Of a DNA stretch of 45,009 nt, positions 27,146-34,495 are shown piece by piece. The notes under the pieces were generated by a model, which had not been told where the DNA came from, ran no database searches, and saw only the letters and a list, made by a program, of their open reading frames with translations. Every line of letters begins with the position of its first letter. Positions within the stretch are counted from its first letter, which is position 1. The DNA is from Hyphomicrobiales bacterium. Its GTDB lineage: Bacteria > Pseudomonadota > Alphaproteobacteria > Rhizobiales > Beijerinckiaceae. The stretch is taken from assembly GCA_947455455.1 (NCBI GenBank), contig CANGOE010000014.1, forward strand, positions 1 through 45,009. The letters run 5' to 3'. The translations under genes and the position numbers were made by a program.

Positions 27146-27452
27146 AACATCTCCCTGCACAAAACCCGCTTGACCACCCTCTTGTATCCGGCTCGGACCG
27201 GACGGGGTTTTAAGGTTCTATCGGATATGATTGTCGTTCCGTTTGAACCGCTGTGTCTATCATGATCCCGAAAGTCCGAAAAAGCCAACGGACCCAATTC
27301 GTCTTATTAGGTCAGTAAAGCTGACATAATGCAACCGGAGCGTCAAGCACTGCATTTTTGACCCGATGGCCAAGCCATTGTCTTGCCTCACTTGCCTGCT
27401 AGCCGATCATTGCCGACAGTGTTTTGGTGATTCGATTGTCCGGGGAGATTGG
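27146..27452. promoter_or_regulatory. Divergent intergenic region with an operator-like dyad
   Basis: This 307-base gap between the divergent oxidoreductase and DUF1007 genes is AT-richer than its surroundings. It holds a 25-base imperfect dyad at 27306-27330: arms ATTA-G-GTCAG and CTGAC-A-TAAT about a TAAAG centre, with nine of ten arm positions pairing. The symmetry suggests a homodimeric repressor of TetR or GntR type. A confident -35/-10 pair was not found. No gene with supporting evidence lies in the gap. Confidence 0.55.
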
Positions 27453-28103
27453 ATGCGCAAAGTGTGGTTGATCTATGCCTTGGCCTTTTATGCCGGATTA
27501 TGGCTGAACGGATGGCAAGCGGTTGCGCATCCGCATGTGCAGGTGCAAGCCAGTGCCAGCCTGCTGTTTTCGGAAACGGGTCAGGTGATCGGTATCCAGC
27601 ATCACTGGCAGTTTGACGAGCCCTATTCGGCTTTTGCGGTGCAAGGGCTTGATGCCAACCATGACGGCAAAATCAGCCGCGAGGAGTTGGCCGCGCTTGC
27701 CAAGGAAAACACCGAGTCACTCATCGAATTCGACTATTTCACCAAATTGAAAGTGGACGGCAAAAAGCTCGATTTCGGCAATCCGTCCGATTACTGGCTC
27801 GATTACGACAAAGGAGCCCTGACCCTGCATTTCACACTACCGCTCAAGGCGCCTGTCAAATTGGCCCGCACCAGCGGCATCGAACTGTATGATCCCACCT
27901 ATTTTGTTGCCTTCACATTCCGCGAGGGTGATCAGGCCTTCTCGCTGAAGGGCGCACCCGGCGGATGCGTGGCCAGCATCACACGCCCCAAGACCGACAT
28001 CCAGACCAGCCAAAACCTGAGCGAAAGTTTTTTCAATACCCTATCGGCCAAAGGTGATTTCGGGGCGCAATTTGCCAATCGCGTTCTGGTTGTCTGTCCT
28101 TAA
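27453..28103 (+). CDS. DUF1007-family periplasmic protein
   Basis: DUF1007 proteins are exported, uncharacterised partners of NicO-type metal transporters. This 216-residue protein has a signal peptide (MRKVWLIYALAFYAGLW, cleavage-like AVA-HP) and the family-typical mature start HPHVQVQAS, whose His residues would be at the new N-terminus. Residues 67-78 (DANHDGKISREE) form a canonical EF-hand-type calcium loop. Two cysteines occur late (GGCVAS and VVCP). Start: ATG 27453 with GGGGAG; an in-frame ATG at 27366 would add an unrelated Cys-rich lead. The NicO gene starts 12 bases downstream, so the two form an operon. A role in handing cobalt, nickel or zinc to NicO is inference from pairing. Confidence 0.88.
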   Translation: MRKVWLIYALAFYAGLWLNGWQAVAHPHVQVQASASLLFSETGQVIGIQHHWQFDEPYSAFAVQGLDANHDGKISREELAALAKENTESLIEFDYFTKLKVDGKKLDFGNPSDYWLDYDKGALTLHFTLPLKAPVKLARTSGIELYDPTYFVAFTFREGDQAFSLKGAPGGCVASITRPKTDIQTSQNLSESFFNTLSAKGDFGAQFANRVLVVCP

Positions 28104-28115
28104 GGCGTGTTGATC

Positions 28116-29246
28116 ATGAGCGAGAACCATCCGCACCATCATACCGATCATCATGCTGATCATCAGACGCATCATCTTGGCCACAGCCATGATCTGAAGG
28201 CCCATGATCTGAAGGCCCATGACCTGAAGGCCCTTGATCTGAAGGCCCTTGCCCCGGTGCTGATCGGGCGGCAGATTGCGCTTTTTATGCTGTCTTTGGC
28301 ACTGGTCACCGGATTGGGGATGCTGGCGGGCCAGTTGTTCGGATCCATGGTCCAGCCTGCGGCCAAAAACCCGTTCGGGGCCGGTCTGCGCGAAGGTGCA
28401 GGCGCGGCTGGCGGCATCATGGCAATGATTTCGACCCTGCAAAGCCTGTTCTCGGCACAAATCATTGCGGGGCTCAAGGCATTGGCCCAATCGAACCAGG
28501 CGATATGGGGCGTGCTGGGTGTCAGCTTCATCTATGGGGTGGTTCATGCGGCTGGGCCGGGACATGGCAAGGCCGTGATTGCCGCCTATGTGCTGGCCAG
28601 CCAGACCGCGCTCAGGCGCGGCATCGGCATGGCAATGGCGGCCGCTTTGTTGCAAGCCCTTGTGGCCATCGTGCTGGTCGGGCTGTTCTCGATCGTGTTG
28701 CAGGCGACGGCCGCCAGCATGTCATCCATGGCCGGACGGATCGAGCAGATCAGCTTTGCGGCGGTGGCCCTGGTGGGCCTATGGTTGCTCTGGCGCAAGG
28801 CCGGACGATTGGCCAGCCTGACCGCATCATCCCTCAGCCATGACCAGCACGATCATCACGATCATCACCACCATCACGACGGCACCTGCGACTGCGGCCA
28901 CAGCCATGCGCCGATGGTCCCGCAAGAGGCGGGATTGCGGGATATGGCCGCGGCCGTTGTGGCCGCAGGCATCCGCCCCTGTTCGGGGGCCATTCTGGTG
29001 CTGGTCTTCGCACTGGCGCAAGGCTTGTTCGGCATCGGCATTGCCGCCGCTCTGGTGATGGCGCTTGGCACAGCGCTGACCACCAGCCTGCTGGCCTGCC
29101 TGTCTGTTCTGGCGCGCCACACCGCCAGCCGGTTGAGCGGCGGGGCCGACAGCCTGACGGGTCAACGTGTGATCACCGGTTTGGAAGTGCTGGCGGCCGC
29201 CTTTGTCGCCTGGCTGGGAGCGGCCTTTCTGATCAGCGGCCTATGA
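28116..29246 (+). CDS. NicO/RcnA-family nickel/cobalt transporter with His-rich segments
   Basis: This 376-residue inner-membrane transporter of Ni/Co has the family motifs HAAGPGHGKAVIAAY and GIRPCSGAILVLVFALAQG, both with metal-binding His/Cys character, inside six or so hydrophobic helices. The N-terminus is His-rich (residues 5-25), followed by four tandem HDLKA-type pentapeptides (residues 25-44), before the first helix. A second cytoplasmic-looking His loop (SHDQHDHHDHHHHHDGTCDCG) lies near residues 245-265. The family includes importers and exporters, so direction is not settled. The gene converges on, and overlaps by six bases, the nitrile hydratase accessory gene; cobalt delivery to that enzyme is a strong contextual inference. 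ATG 28116 is chosen; earlier GTG and TTG codons lack support. Confidence 0.92.
   Translation: MSENHPHHHTDHHADHQTHHLGHSHDLKAHDLKAHDLKALDLKALAPVLIGRQIALFMLSLALVTGLGMLAGQLFGSMVQPAAKNPFGAGLREGAGAAGGIMAMISTLQSLFSAQIIAGLKALAQSNQAIWGVLGVSFIYGVVHAAGPGHGKAVIAAYVLASQTALRRGIGMAMAAALLQALVAIVLVGLFSIVLQATAASMSSMAGRIEQISFAAVALVGLWLLWRKAGRLASLTASSLSHDQHDHHDHHHHHDGTCDCGHSHAPMVPQEAGLRDMAAAVVAAGIRPCSGAILVLVFALAQGLFGIGIAAALVMALGTALTTSLLACLSVLARHTASRLSGGADSLTGQRVITGLEVLAAAFVAWLGAAFLISGL
28188..28247 (+). repeat. Four tandem 15-bp repeats coding HDLKA / LDLKA
   Basis: Units begin at 28188, 28203, 28218 and 28233. The first two are identical (CATGATCTGAAGGCC), the third differs by one base and the fourth by one. 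A partial fifth (CTTGCC) follows. The array is in frame inside the NicO-family gene, so copy-number change would alter the linker in steps of five residues without a frameshift. Confidence 0.95.
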
Positions 29247-29615
29247 GGCCAGCGGATCATTCTCCAGAACAATGGGCTGGCCATGCGGGGTGGCTCTGGC
29301 CGCCCTGTCCCAGGCCGATTGCACCTGTTTGAGATCGGCCAAACTTGTCGCGCCCTTGCTGATGGTCAACCCTTCGAGTGTCGCCAGCCAATGCTGGTAA
29401 TAGGTCTCGCCCGTATCGGGATCGCCGGCCAGTTGCGCGGCCCTGATCTGGGCTGACAGGGCTGTAGCCCATTCGCTCCATGTGAACAGACCCTTGGCAT
29501 GGGCATCGACCGCCAGCGCAAAGGCTTGCGCTTCCCAAGGCTCCCGGAACACCGGCCCTTCGACATCACAAGGCAGGGCCGGAAGCAGTTTCAGCATATC
29601 GGTTGACGGGCTCAT
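29241..29615 (-). CDS. Nitrile hydratase accessory (activator-like) protein
   Basis: This 124-residue protein is related to the nitrile hydratase beta N-terminal domain and to the small cobalt-enzyme activators (P14K/NhlE type), which help insert cobalt and oxidise the cysteines of the alpha subunit. The segment GPVFREPWEAQAFALAVDAHAKGLFTW (given as family landmark; residues about 20-46) parallels the beta-subunit segment [15 protein letters not shown]. The start at 29615 makes an ATGA overlap with the beta-subunit stop, giving the order alpha-beta-accessory. A longer reading to 29645 would intrude into beta. Its stop codon overlaps the NicO stop by six bases on the opposite strand, leaving no room for a terminator. 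Confidence 0.9.
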   Translation of the reverse strand: MSPSTDMLKLLPALPCDVEGPVFREPWEAQAFALAVDAHAKGLFTWSEWATALSAQIRAAQLAGDPDTGETYYQHWLATLEGLTISKGATSLADLKQVQSAWDRAARATPHGQPIVLENDPLAS

Positions 29616-30280
29616 GCGGCGCGGTCCTGCAGATAGGGTTCCCAACAGTCGACAATCACTTCGAGGCTGGCATCCGATTCAGGCCCCCATAATTCAGGGC
29701 CCATGAATTTGACACCGTAGCACCATTGCGGATCTTCGCCCAAACCATGGGCATGGCTGTCTGGAAACACGAAGGCTCCATGGACGGACACGATCTCGCC
29801 GGTCTTGCCACGGGCATAACGCGGCAGTCGGGTATGGGTGGTGGGATGCATGACCTTGGTGGTGATACGCTCGCCCAGCTTAAAGCGGGCTGGCCGGTCA
29901 ACCGGCCTGTCATAGGGACTGCCCTTGGCCAAGGCGGCGGCGACCTGCCCGGCACTGGCTTTCGGCTTGTGTGTCGCCACAGCAGGCACCAGCATACGGG
30001 CGGCTGTGACCTCGTCGGGGGTGACCATCCCGCGCTCCGACAGCATATTGGCCAGCGCCCGTGTCCAGATCTCGTAATAGGACACCGACAGATAGATATG
30101 GGGCGGCAGGCTCTCGCGCGCATGGCGGCCCATATCGAGGTTCCATTCCCCCAAAGCGGCGCAGGCCAGCGTCAGGCCCAAAGCCCGCTTTTCCCATTCG
30201 GCATGAAAGACCGGCTCGTCAACCTCCGGACGCACCGGCCCGAAACCCATCATGCCGCCCAGATCCTGCGGCCCGTTCAT
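29612..30280 (-). CDS. nthB: Nitrile hydratase beta subunit
   Basis: Beta subunit of nitrile hydratase, the cytoplasmic enzyme that hydrates nitriles to amides. The 222-residue chain begins [19 protein letters not shown], the strongly conserved family N-terminus, and has [20 protein letters not shown] and the C-terminal SH3-like barrel with [44 protein letters not shown] and ELWG. Length fits the family (about 210-230). It overlaps alpha by four bases (30277-30280) and the accessory gene by four, indicating tight translational coupling of all three. Confidence 0.96.
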   Translation of the reverse strand: MNGPQDLGGMMGFGPVRPEVDEPVFHAEWEKRALGLTLACAALGEWNLDMGRHARESLPPHIYLSVSYYEIWTRALANMLSERGMVTPDEVTAARMLVPAVATHKPKASAGQVAAALAKGSPYDRPVDRPARFKLGERITTKVMHPTTHTRLPRYARGKTGEIVSVHGAFVFPDSHAHGLGEDPQWCYGVKFMGPELWGPESDASLEVIVDCWEPYLQDRAA

Positions 30281-31029
30281 GCGCCCGCCCCGACCGACTG
30301 CGGCAGGCCGGTGCCGATCATGCTGTCACGGGTGACCAGTTCGGCCAAACGGTCCTCGCTCCAGCCTTCTGTTCCGGCAGGACGTTGCGGCAGAACCAGA
30401 TAACGGATTTCCGCGGTTGAATCCCAGACGCGGATAGTTTTATCCGACGGCAGGGTGACACCGAAATCGGCCAGCACGCCGCGCGGATCGATCACCGCTC
30501 TGGAGCGGTAGGGTGCGGACTTGTACCAGACCGGCGGCAGGCCCAAAACCGGCCACGGATAGCAAGAGCACAGGGTGCATACGACGAGGTTATGGACCGC
30601 ATCGGTATTCTCGACCACTTTCAGATGCTCGCCCTGCCGCCCGGCAAAGGACAATTCGGCCACCGCCGAGGTTCCGTCTGCCAGCAGGCGTTGTTTGTAA
30701 GCGGGATCGACCCAGGCCTTGGCCACCACCTGCGCCCCGCAACGCGGGCCGATTTTGGTCTCGTAGGTCTCGACAATTAGATCCAGCGCGTCCGCATCGA
30801 CATAGCCCTTGGCCAGCAGAACAGTCTCGAGCGCACGCACCCTGATGGCGGCTTCCGACAATTCCGAACCATGATCGTGATCGTGATCGTGGTCATGATC
30901 GTGGTGATGATGGTGATGCCCGTGGCCATGCGCATGGCTGTGGCCATGTTGGTGATCGTGGTCATGATGATGGTCATGGCTGTGATCGTGGTCGTGCGGA
31001 TGTTTGTGGTCGTGGTCATGTGTGCTCAT
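30277..31029 (-). CDS. nthA: Cobalt-type nitrile hydratase alpha subunit with poly-His N-terminal extension
   Basis: Catalytic subunit of nitrile hydratase. The metal site is CTLCSC at residues 151-156; Thr in the third position from the first Cys-containing motif marks cobalt-type enzymes (iron-type have CSLCSC). Downstream landmarks are [19 protein letters not shown] and PRGVLADFG. The chain is 250 residues against about 195-210 usually. The surplus is residues 1-54, with 29 His alternating largely with Asp between positions 4 and 53, followed by the normal start [26 protein letters not shown] 31029 is the only sensible start: further upstream the frame runs antisense through an SDR gene. 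There is no clear Shine-Dalgarno. The His/Asp tract could bind or store cobalt; this is inference. Confidence 0.95.
   Translation of the reverse strand: MSTHDHDHKHPHDHDHSHDHHHDHDHQHGHSHAHGHGHHHHHHDHDHDHDHDHGSELSEAAIRVRALETVLLAKGYVDADALDLIVETYETKIGPRCGAQVVAKAWVDPAYKQRLLADGTSAVAELSFAGRQGEHLKVVENTDAVHNLVVCTLCSCYPWPVLGLPPVWYKSAPYRSRAVIDPRGVLADFGVTLPSDKTIRVWDSTAEIRYLVLPQRPAGTEGWSEDRLAELVTRDSMIGTGLPQSVGAGA
30871..31020 (-). repeat. His/Asp-codon low-complexity tract in the nitrile hydratase alpha gene
   Basis: 150 bases made almost wholly of CAT/CAC and GAT/GAC codons, read on the minus strand, including a run of six consecutive His codons and a run of alternating His-Asp codons. Both codons are used for each residue, so the tract is not a perfect microsatellite, but near-identical six-base units occur (GATCGTGATCGTGATCGT on the plus strand near 30873-30890), which could slip in replication. 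Confidence 0.95.
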
Positions 31030-31152
31030 GACTTTATCATGGCGAAAACCATCCGTGCTTGCAAGCAATCCCGATATGATGAAATCCACTAGCGCAACAG
31101 GCCTGCACCCGTCATGATACCGGCAAGGTTGCGTAAAAACGGGATGGATCAG
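31030..31152. promoter_or_regulatory. Divergent promoter region, nitrile hydratase / SDR
   Basis: On the minus strand TTGCAA and CATGAT with a 17-base spacer lie just before the nitrile hydratase alpha ATG, which would leave almost no leader. A perfect 12-bp palindrome, TGCTTGCAAGCA (31056-31067), covers the presumed -35 box and is a candidate operator. No clear plus-strand promoter was seen. Confidence 0.35.
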
Positions 31153-31923
31153 ATGGCTGGACCGGCATTGTTCGATTTGCAGGGGAAAGTGGCTGTGGTG
31201 ACGGGTGCATCGTCCGGCCTTGGCGTGCAATTCGCCCAGGCGCTGGCCAGCCATGGCGCCAGAACCGTGCTGGTGGCGCGACGCCAAGAACAGCTTGACG
31301 GGCATGTTGCAGACCTCACCGCCAAAGGCTTGCAGGCGATGGCCGTTGCCGCCGATCTGACCAAAGCGGAGGATATTGCCCGCCTGTTCGATACGGTCGA
31401 GCGCGATTGGGGCACGCCGACCATTCTGGTCAACAATGCAGGGCTGGCGCAAGCCGCCAAACTGTCCGAGATCAGCCGCGCCGATTGGGCCACCACCATG
31501 GCGCTCAATCTCGATGCGGTGCTGTTCACAGCCCAGATGGCGGCGCAACGGATGATGGCCGCCAAACTGCAAGGCAGTATCATCAATATTGCCTCGATCC
31601 TCGGACAGCATGTGCAAAAAGGCGTGGGAGCCTACTGCACCTCGAAAGCCGGCGTGATCCAGCTGACCCGCGCCATGGCGCTGGAATGGGCGGGGCGCGG
31701 GATCAGGGTCAATGCGCTGGCTCCCGGCTATGCGGTCACCGACATCAACCGCGACTATCTCGAATCCCCCGCCGGACAGGCGATGTTGCCCGATATCCCC
31801 CTGCGGCGGTTCGGCGAGCAGGGCGATTTTGACGGCGCCTTGCTGTTGCTGGCCTCCGAGGCCGGCCGCCATATGACCGGAACCACATTGACCATAGACG
31901 GCGGCCATACGCTCGCGCTGTAA
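31153..31923 (+). CDS. SDR-family oxidoreductase
   Basis: This NAD(P)-dependent short-chain dehydrogenase of 256 residues, classical type, has the cofactor loop [12 protein letters not shown] near residue 90, the catalytic Ser in INIASILG, the Tyr/Lys in YCTSK, and [11 protein letters not shown] after it. The C-terminus [15 protein letters not shown] is standard. ATG 31153 has GGATGG upstream; ATG 31144 is an alternative. It is followed after 29 bases by an acyl-CoA dehydrogenase gene, and the pair resembles beta-oxidation-type or side-chain-oxidation modules. It diverges from nitrile hydratase. The substrate is unknown. Confidence 0.93.
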   Translation: MAGPALFDLQGKVAVVTGASSGLGVQFAQALASHGARTVLVARRQEQLDGHVADLTAKGLQAMAVAADLTKAEDIARLFDTVERDWGTPTILVNNAGLAQAAKLSEISRADWATTMALNLDAVLFTAQMAAQRMMAAKLQGSIINIASILGQHVQKGVGAYCTSKAGVIQLTRAMALEWAGRGIRVNALAPGYAVTDINRDYLESPAGQAMLPDIPLRRFGEQGDFDGALLLLASEAGRHMTGTTLTIDGGHTLAL

Positions 31924-31952
31924 TCTCTTCAACCGACAGAAAGACCATCCCG

Positions 31953-33152
31953 ATGGATTTTACCCTGCCCCCCGAGCTTGAAGCGATCCGTACGGCCACA
32001 CGGTCGTTTGTATCGGAGCATATCCTGCCGATCGAGGCTGACCGGACCCATTGGGATGCTCACGACAATATCAAACACGCCCCGCTGGCCCTGTTGCGCG
32101 ACAAGGCCAAAGCGGCGGGACTTTGGGCCCCGCAGGCCCCCAAGGCATGGGGCGGCATGGGCCTGCCGATGGTCGGCTGGGCCGCCATGTATGAAGAGGC
32201 CAACCGCTCGATTTTCGGACCGGTCACGTTCAACTGCGCGGCCCCCGATGACGGCAACATGAATGTCCTGTCGAAAATCGCCACCGACGAACAAAAGCAA
32301 CGCTGGCTCAAGCCGATTGTCGACGGACAGGTGCGCTCGGCCTTTGTGATGACCGAACCGCATCCCGGGGGCGGTTCCGATCCCGGGATGATCCGGACCC
32401 ACGCCGAACGGCACGGCAAGGGCTGGAAAATCTACGGCCATAAATGGTTCATCACCGGCGCAGAGGAAGCCGAACATTTTATCCTGATGGCCCGCACCTC
32501 GGATGATCCGCGAAAAGGCCTGACGGCCTTTCTCTATCACCGCGACCAGCCCGGCTGGAATATCCTGCGCCGGATCGAGATCATGGGGCCGGAAGAACAT
32601 GGCGGCCATTGCGAATTGTCCTATGACGGCTTGGAAGTCTCGGATGACAATGTGCTGGGACAAGTCGGCGACGGCTTGAAAATCACCCAGATCAGACTCG
32701 GTCCCGCCCGCCTGACCCATTGCATGCGCTGGCTTGGCCTGTCCAAACGGTGCATGGAAATCGGTGCCGCCTATGCCAATGAGCGCACAGGCTTCGGCAT
32801 CCGGCTGGCGGATCGGGAATCGACCCGTATGAAACTGGGCTCGCTGGCCATGGATATCGACATCGGCCGCCTCTTGGTGATGCGGGCGGCGTGGATGCTT
32901 GATCAGGGCGATTTCTCCCGCAAGGCCATTTCGATGGCCAAGGTGCATGTGGCTGATACCTTGCACAAGGCGGCCGATATCGCGATCCAGATCAATGGCG
33001 CGCGCGGCTATTCCAAAGATACCGTGCTGGAATGGATTTACCGTTATGCCCGTCAGGCCCGTCTGGTGGATGGCGCCACCGAAGTGCATCAAATGGTGCT
33101 GTCGGATGCCTATGCCAAAGAGGGCGATGATTTCTGGCATTGGGGCGTGTGA
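31953..33152 (+). CDS. Acyl-CoA dehydrogenase-family protein (ACAD10/11-like)
   Basis: This flavoenzyme of 399 residues oxidises an acyl-CoA to its 2-enoyl form, passing electrons to ETF. Landmarks are [19 protein letters not shown] (FAD/substrate region), [21 protein letters not shown], a central [14 protein letters not shown], and the C-terminal [20 protein letters not shown] followed by [10 protein letters not shown]. The latter pattern is typical of the ACAD10/ACAD11 and related bacterial branch. It is second in an operon with the SDR. It could process acyl-CoAs made from acids released by nitrile hydratase plus amidase; that is inference. A convergent terminator follows at 33182-33227. 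Confidence 0.93.
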   Translation: MDFTLPPELEAIRTATRSFVSEHILPIEADRTHWDAHDNIKHAPLALLRDKAKAAGLWAPQAPKAWGGMGLPMVGWAAMYEEANRSIFGPVTFNCAAPDDGNMNVLSKIATDEQKQRWLKPIVDGQVRSAFVMTEPHPGGGSDPGMIRTHAERHGKGWKIYGHKWFITGAEEAEHFILMARTSDDPRKGLTAFLYHRDQPGWNILRRIEIMGPEEHGGHCELSYDGLEVSDDNVLGQVGDGLKITQIRLGPARLTHCMRWLGLSKRCMEIGAAYANERTGFGIRLADRESTRMKLGSLAMDIDIGRLLVMRAAWMLDQGDFSRKAISMAKVHVADTLHKAADIAIQINGARGYSKDTVLEWIYRYARQARLVDGATEVHQMVLSDAYAKEGDDFWHWGV

Positions 33153-33181
33153 CACCCCAATGCCTTTTTAAAAGCGAAGGA

Positions 33182-33227
33182 AAGCGGGGAGCCATTCCCC
33201 GCTTGTCTCCATTCCCCGCTTGCCTTT
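33182..33227. terminator. Terminator hairpin between convergent acyl-CoA dehydrogenase and amidase genes
   Basis: AAGCGGGGA (33182-33190) and TCCCCGCTT (33196-33204) form a perfect 9-bp stem with a 5-base loop. The right arm lies in CCATTCCCCGCTTG, which is repeated exactly at 33209-33222 and offers an alternative pairing; CCTTT follows. CTTTTTAAAAG just upstream (33165-33175) supplies a T-run in either direction. It probably acts on both strands. Confidence 0.75.
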
Positions 33228-33235
33228 AGCCCTGA

Positions 33236-34438
33236 TCAGGCGATTTGCTGTTGGGCTTTGGCAAAAATATCGGCGGCCAGATGCGCCAGCGAGCGATCCG
33301 AGCCGCGCGGTCCCAGAATGGAAATCCCCATCGGAGCCCCACCCTTGGTCAGCAATGGCAAGGTAATCTGCGGGCAACCGCTCAGACCCGACGGGCAGAG
33401 CAAACGCATCGACTGGTTGCGCTGAATTTCCAATTCATCCTCGGACGCGGCCATCAAAGACGGGACATCCGGCACGGTCGGCAACAACAGCACGCCATCC
33501 GAACCCAAAATCGCATCAAGATGGGCGCGGAAAGCAGTCCGCGCCTTCTGGCTGGTCGAGACCTGCTCGTCGGTGACCCCTTTGGCAAAGGCAAAGCGCT
33601 CGGCAATGCCCGGTCCCAGCGCGGGGCGATGCTTGGTGATGAAGTCGCCATGCGACTGCCACGCCTCGCGGCCCTGCAGGAAGCGGAACGCCCAGAACAG
33701 CGTGTCGAAATCCGGCTTGGCAATCTCCTGATGCTCCAGCGGGGACACCATCCGGTCGATCCGCGCAAACAGGGCTTCGAACAAGGTGCGCGCTTCGGGA
33801 TCGGTCTGCTGCACCAGATCGGTGGCCAGAATCAGCCGTGGCTTGGCGGGCAAGGGATGGGGATCCTGACCCAGAATCGCATCGGCCACAGTGGTGAAGG
33901 TGGCCGCGTCGCGGGTGAACCAGCCGGGCGTATCGAAACTGCCAGCCAGCGGCATGGTCAGATCAAGCGGCAGGCGATCATGGGTGGGGCGGATGCCGAA
34001 CAGGCCGCAATAGCTGGCGGGACCACGCACCGAGCCACCGGTATCGGAACCCAGACCGATATCGCATTGCCCGCCTGCCGTGGCCGAAGCCGAACCGGAG
34101 GACGAGCCACCCGGAATCCGGTCCGGGGCCGCCGGATTGATCGGGGTGCCGAAATGCACATTCTTGCCATTGAGCGAGAAGGCCAGTTCCACCGTATGTG
34201 TCTTGCCGTTGATATGGGCACCGGCATCCAGAAACATCTGCACGAAAGGAGCGGTTTTGGTTTTAATGCCCGAAAGCGCCAGCGCATGCGGTTGTCCCCA
34301 GCCCGAAGGATAGCCCGCCACGTCGAAAATATCTTTGACACCGACCGACAGACCGCTCAGCGGCCCTTTGGCGGCATGGGGCACTTCGGCAGTAGGATAG
34401 GGCAGATAGGCGTGGAAAGGATCATGGGAAATGGTCAT
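33236..34438 (-). CDS. Amidase-signature hydrolase resembling AMI1 (indole-3-acetamide hydrolase)
   Basis: Amidase-signature enzymes hydrolyse amides to acids and ammonia by a Ser-Ser-Lys triad. Here these are K35 (GVKDIFDV), S112 (GGSSSGSA) and S136 (SDTGGSVRGPAS). At 400 residues it is short for the family and, from memory, close in layout to plant AMI1 (triad K36/S113/S137): the shared features include SLNGKNVHFGTPINP, DRIPGGSSSGSA, PASYCGLFGIRPTH and SFDTPGWFTRDA. Start 34438 has GAGG seven bases upstream. It follows the gamma-glutamyltransferase-like gene on the same strand after 57 bases, probably as an operon. Hydrolysis of amides made by the nearby nitrile hydratase is plausible. Confidence 0.92.
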   Translation of the reverse strand: MTISHDPFHAYLPYPTAEVPHAAKGPLSGLSVGVKDIFDVAGYPSGWGQPHALALSGIKTKTAPFVQMFLDAGAHINGKTHTVELAFSLNGKNVHFGTPINPAAPDRIPGGSSSGSASATAGGQCDIGLGSDTGGSVRGPASYCGLFGIRPTHDRLPLDLTMPLAGSFDTPGWFTRDAATFTTVADAILGQDPHPLPAKPRLILATDLVQQTDPEARTLFEALFARIDRMVSPLEHQEIAKPDFDTLFWAFRFLQGREAWQSHGDFITKHRPALGPGIAERFAFAKGVTDEQVSTSQKARTAFRAHLDAILGSDGVLLLPTVPDVPSLMAASEDELEIQRNQSMRLLCPSGLSGCPQITLPLLTKGGAPMGISILGPRGSDRSLAHLAADIFAKAQQQIA

Positions 34439-34495
34439 ACGATGCCTCTGGACTGAACGGTTACAAGAAGGTGAACGTTAAACACGGCTTGGAAT

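Noticed and set aside
25346..27265. 639-codon plus-strand frame opposite the indolepyruvate oxidoreductase
   Set aside because: The opposite strand codes for a well-conserved enzyme along the whole length. The frame has the same shadow composition and no motif.
27146..27452. Cobalamin riboswitch upstream of the DUF1007-NicO operon
   Set aside because: I looked for B12-box-like sequence (GCCACTG) and a long structured leader and found neither.
30871..31020. Repetitive tract considered as a CRISPR-like or tandem-repeat array
   Set aside because: There are no spaced identical repeats. The pattern is fully explained by His and Asp codons in frame with the alpha subunit.
31030..31932. Extension of the nitrile hydratase alpha frame upstream to 31932
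   Set aside because: It would run antisense through the whole SDR gene. The ATG at 31029 gives a sensible protein and lies in a proper intergenic region.
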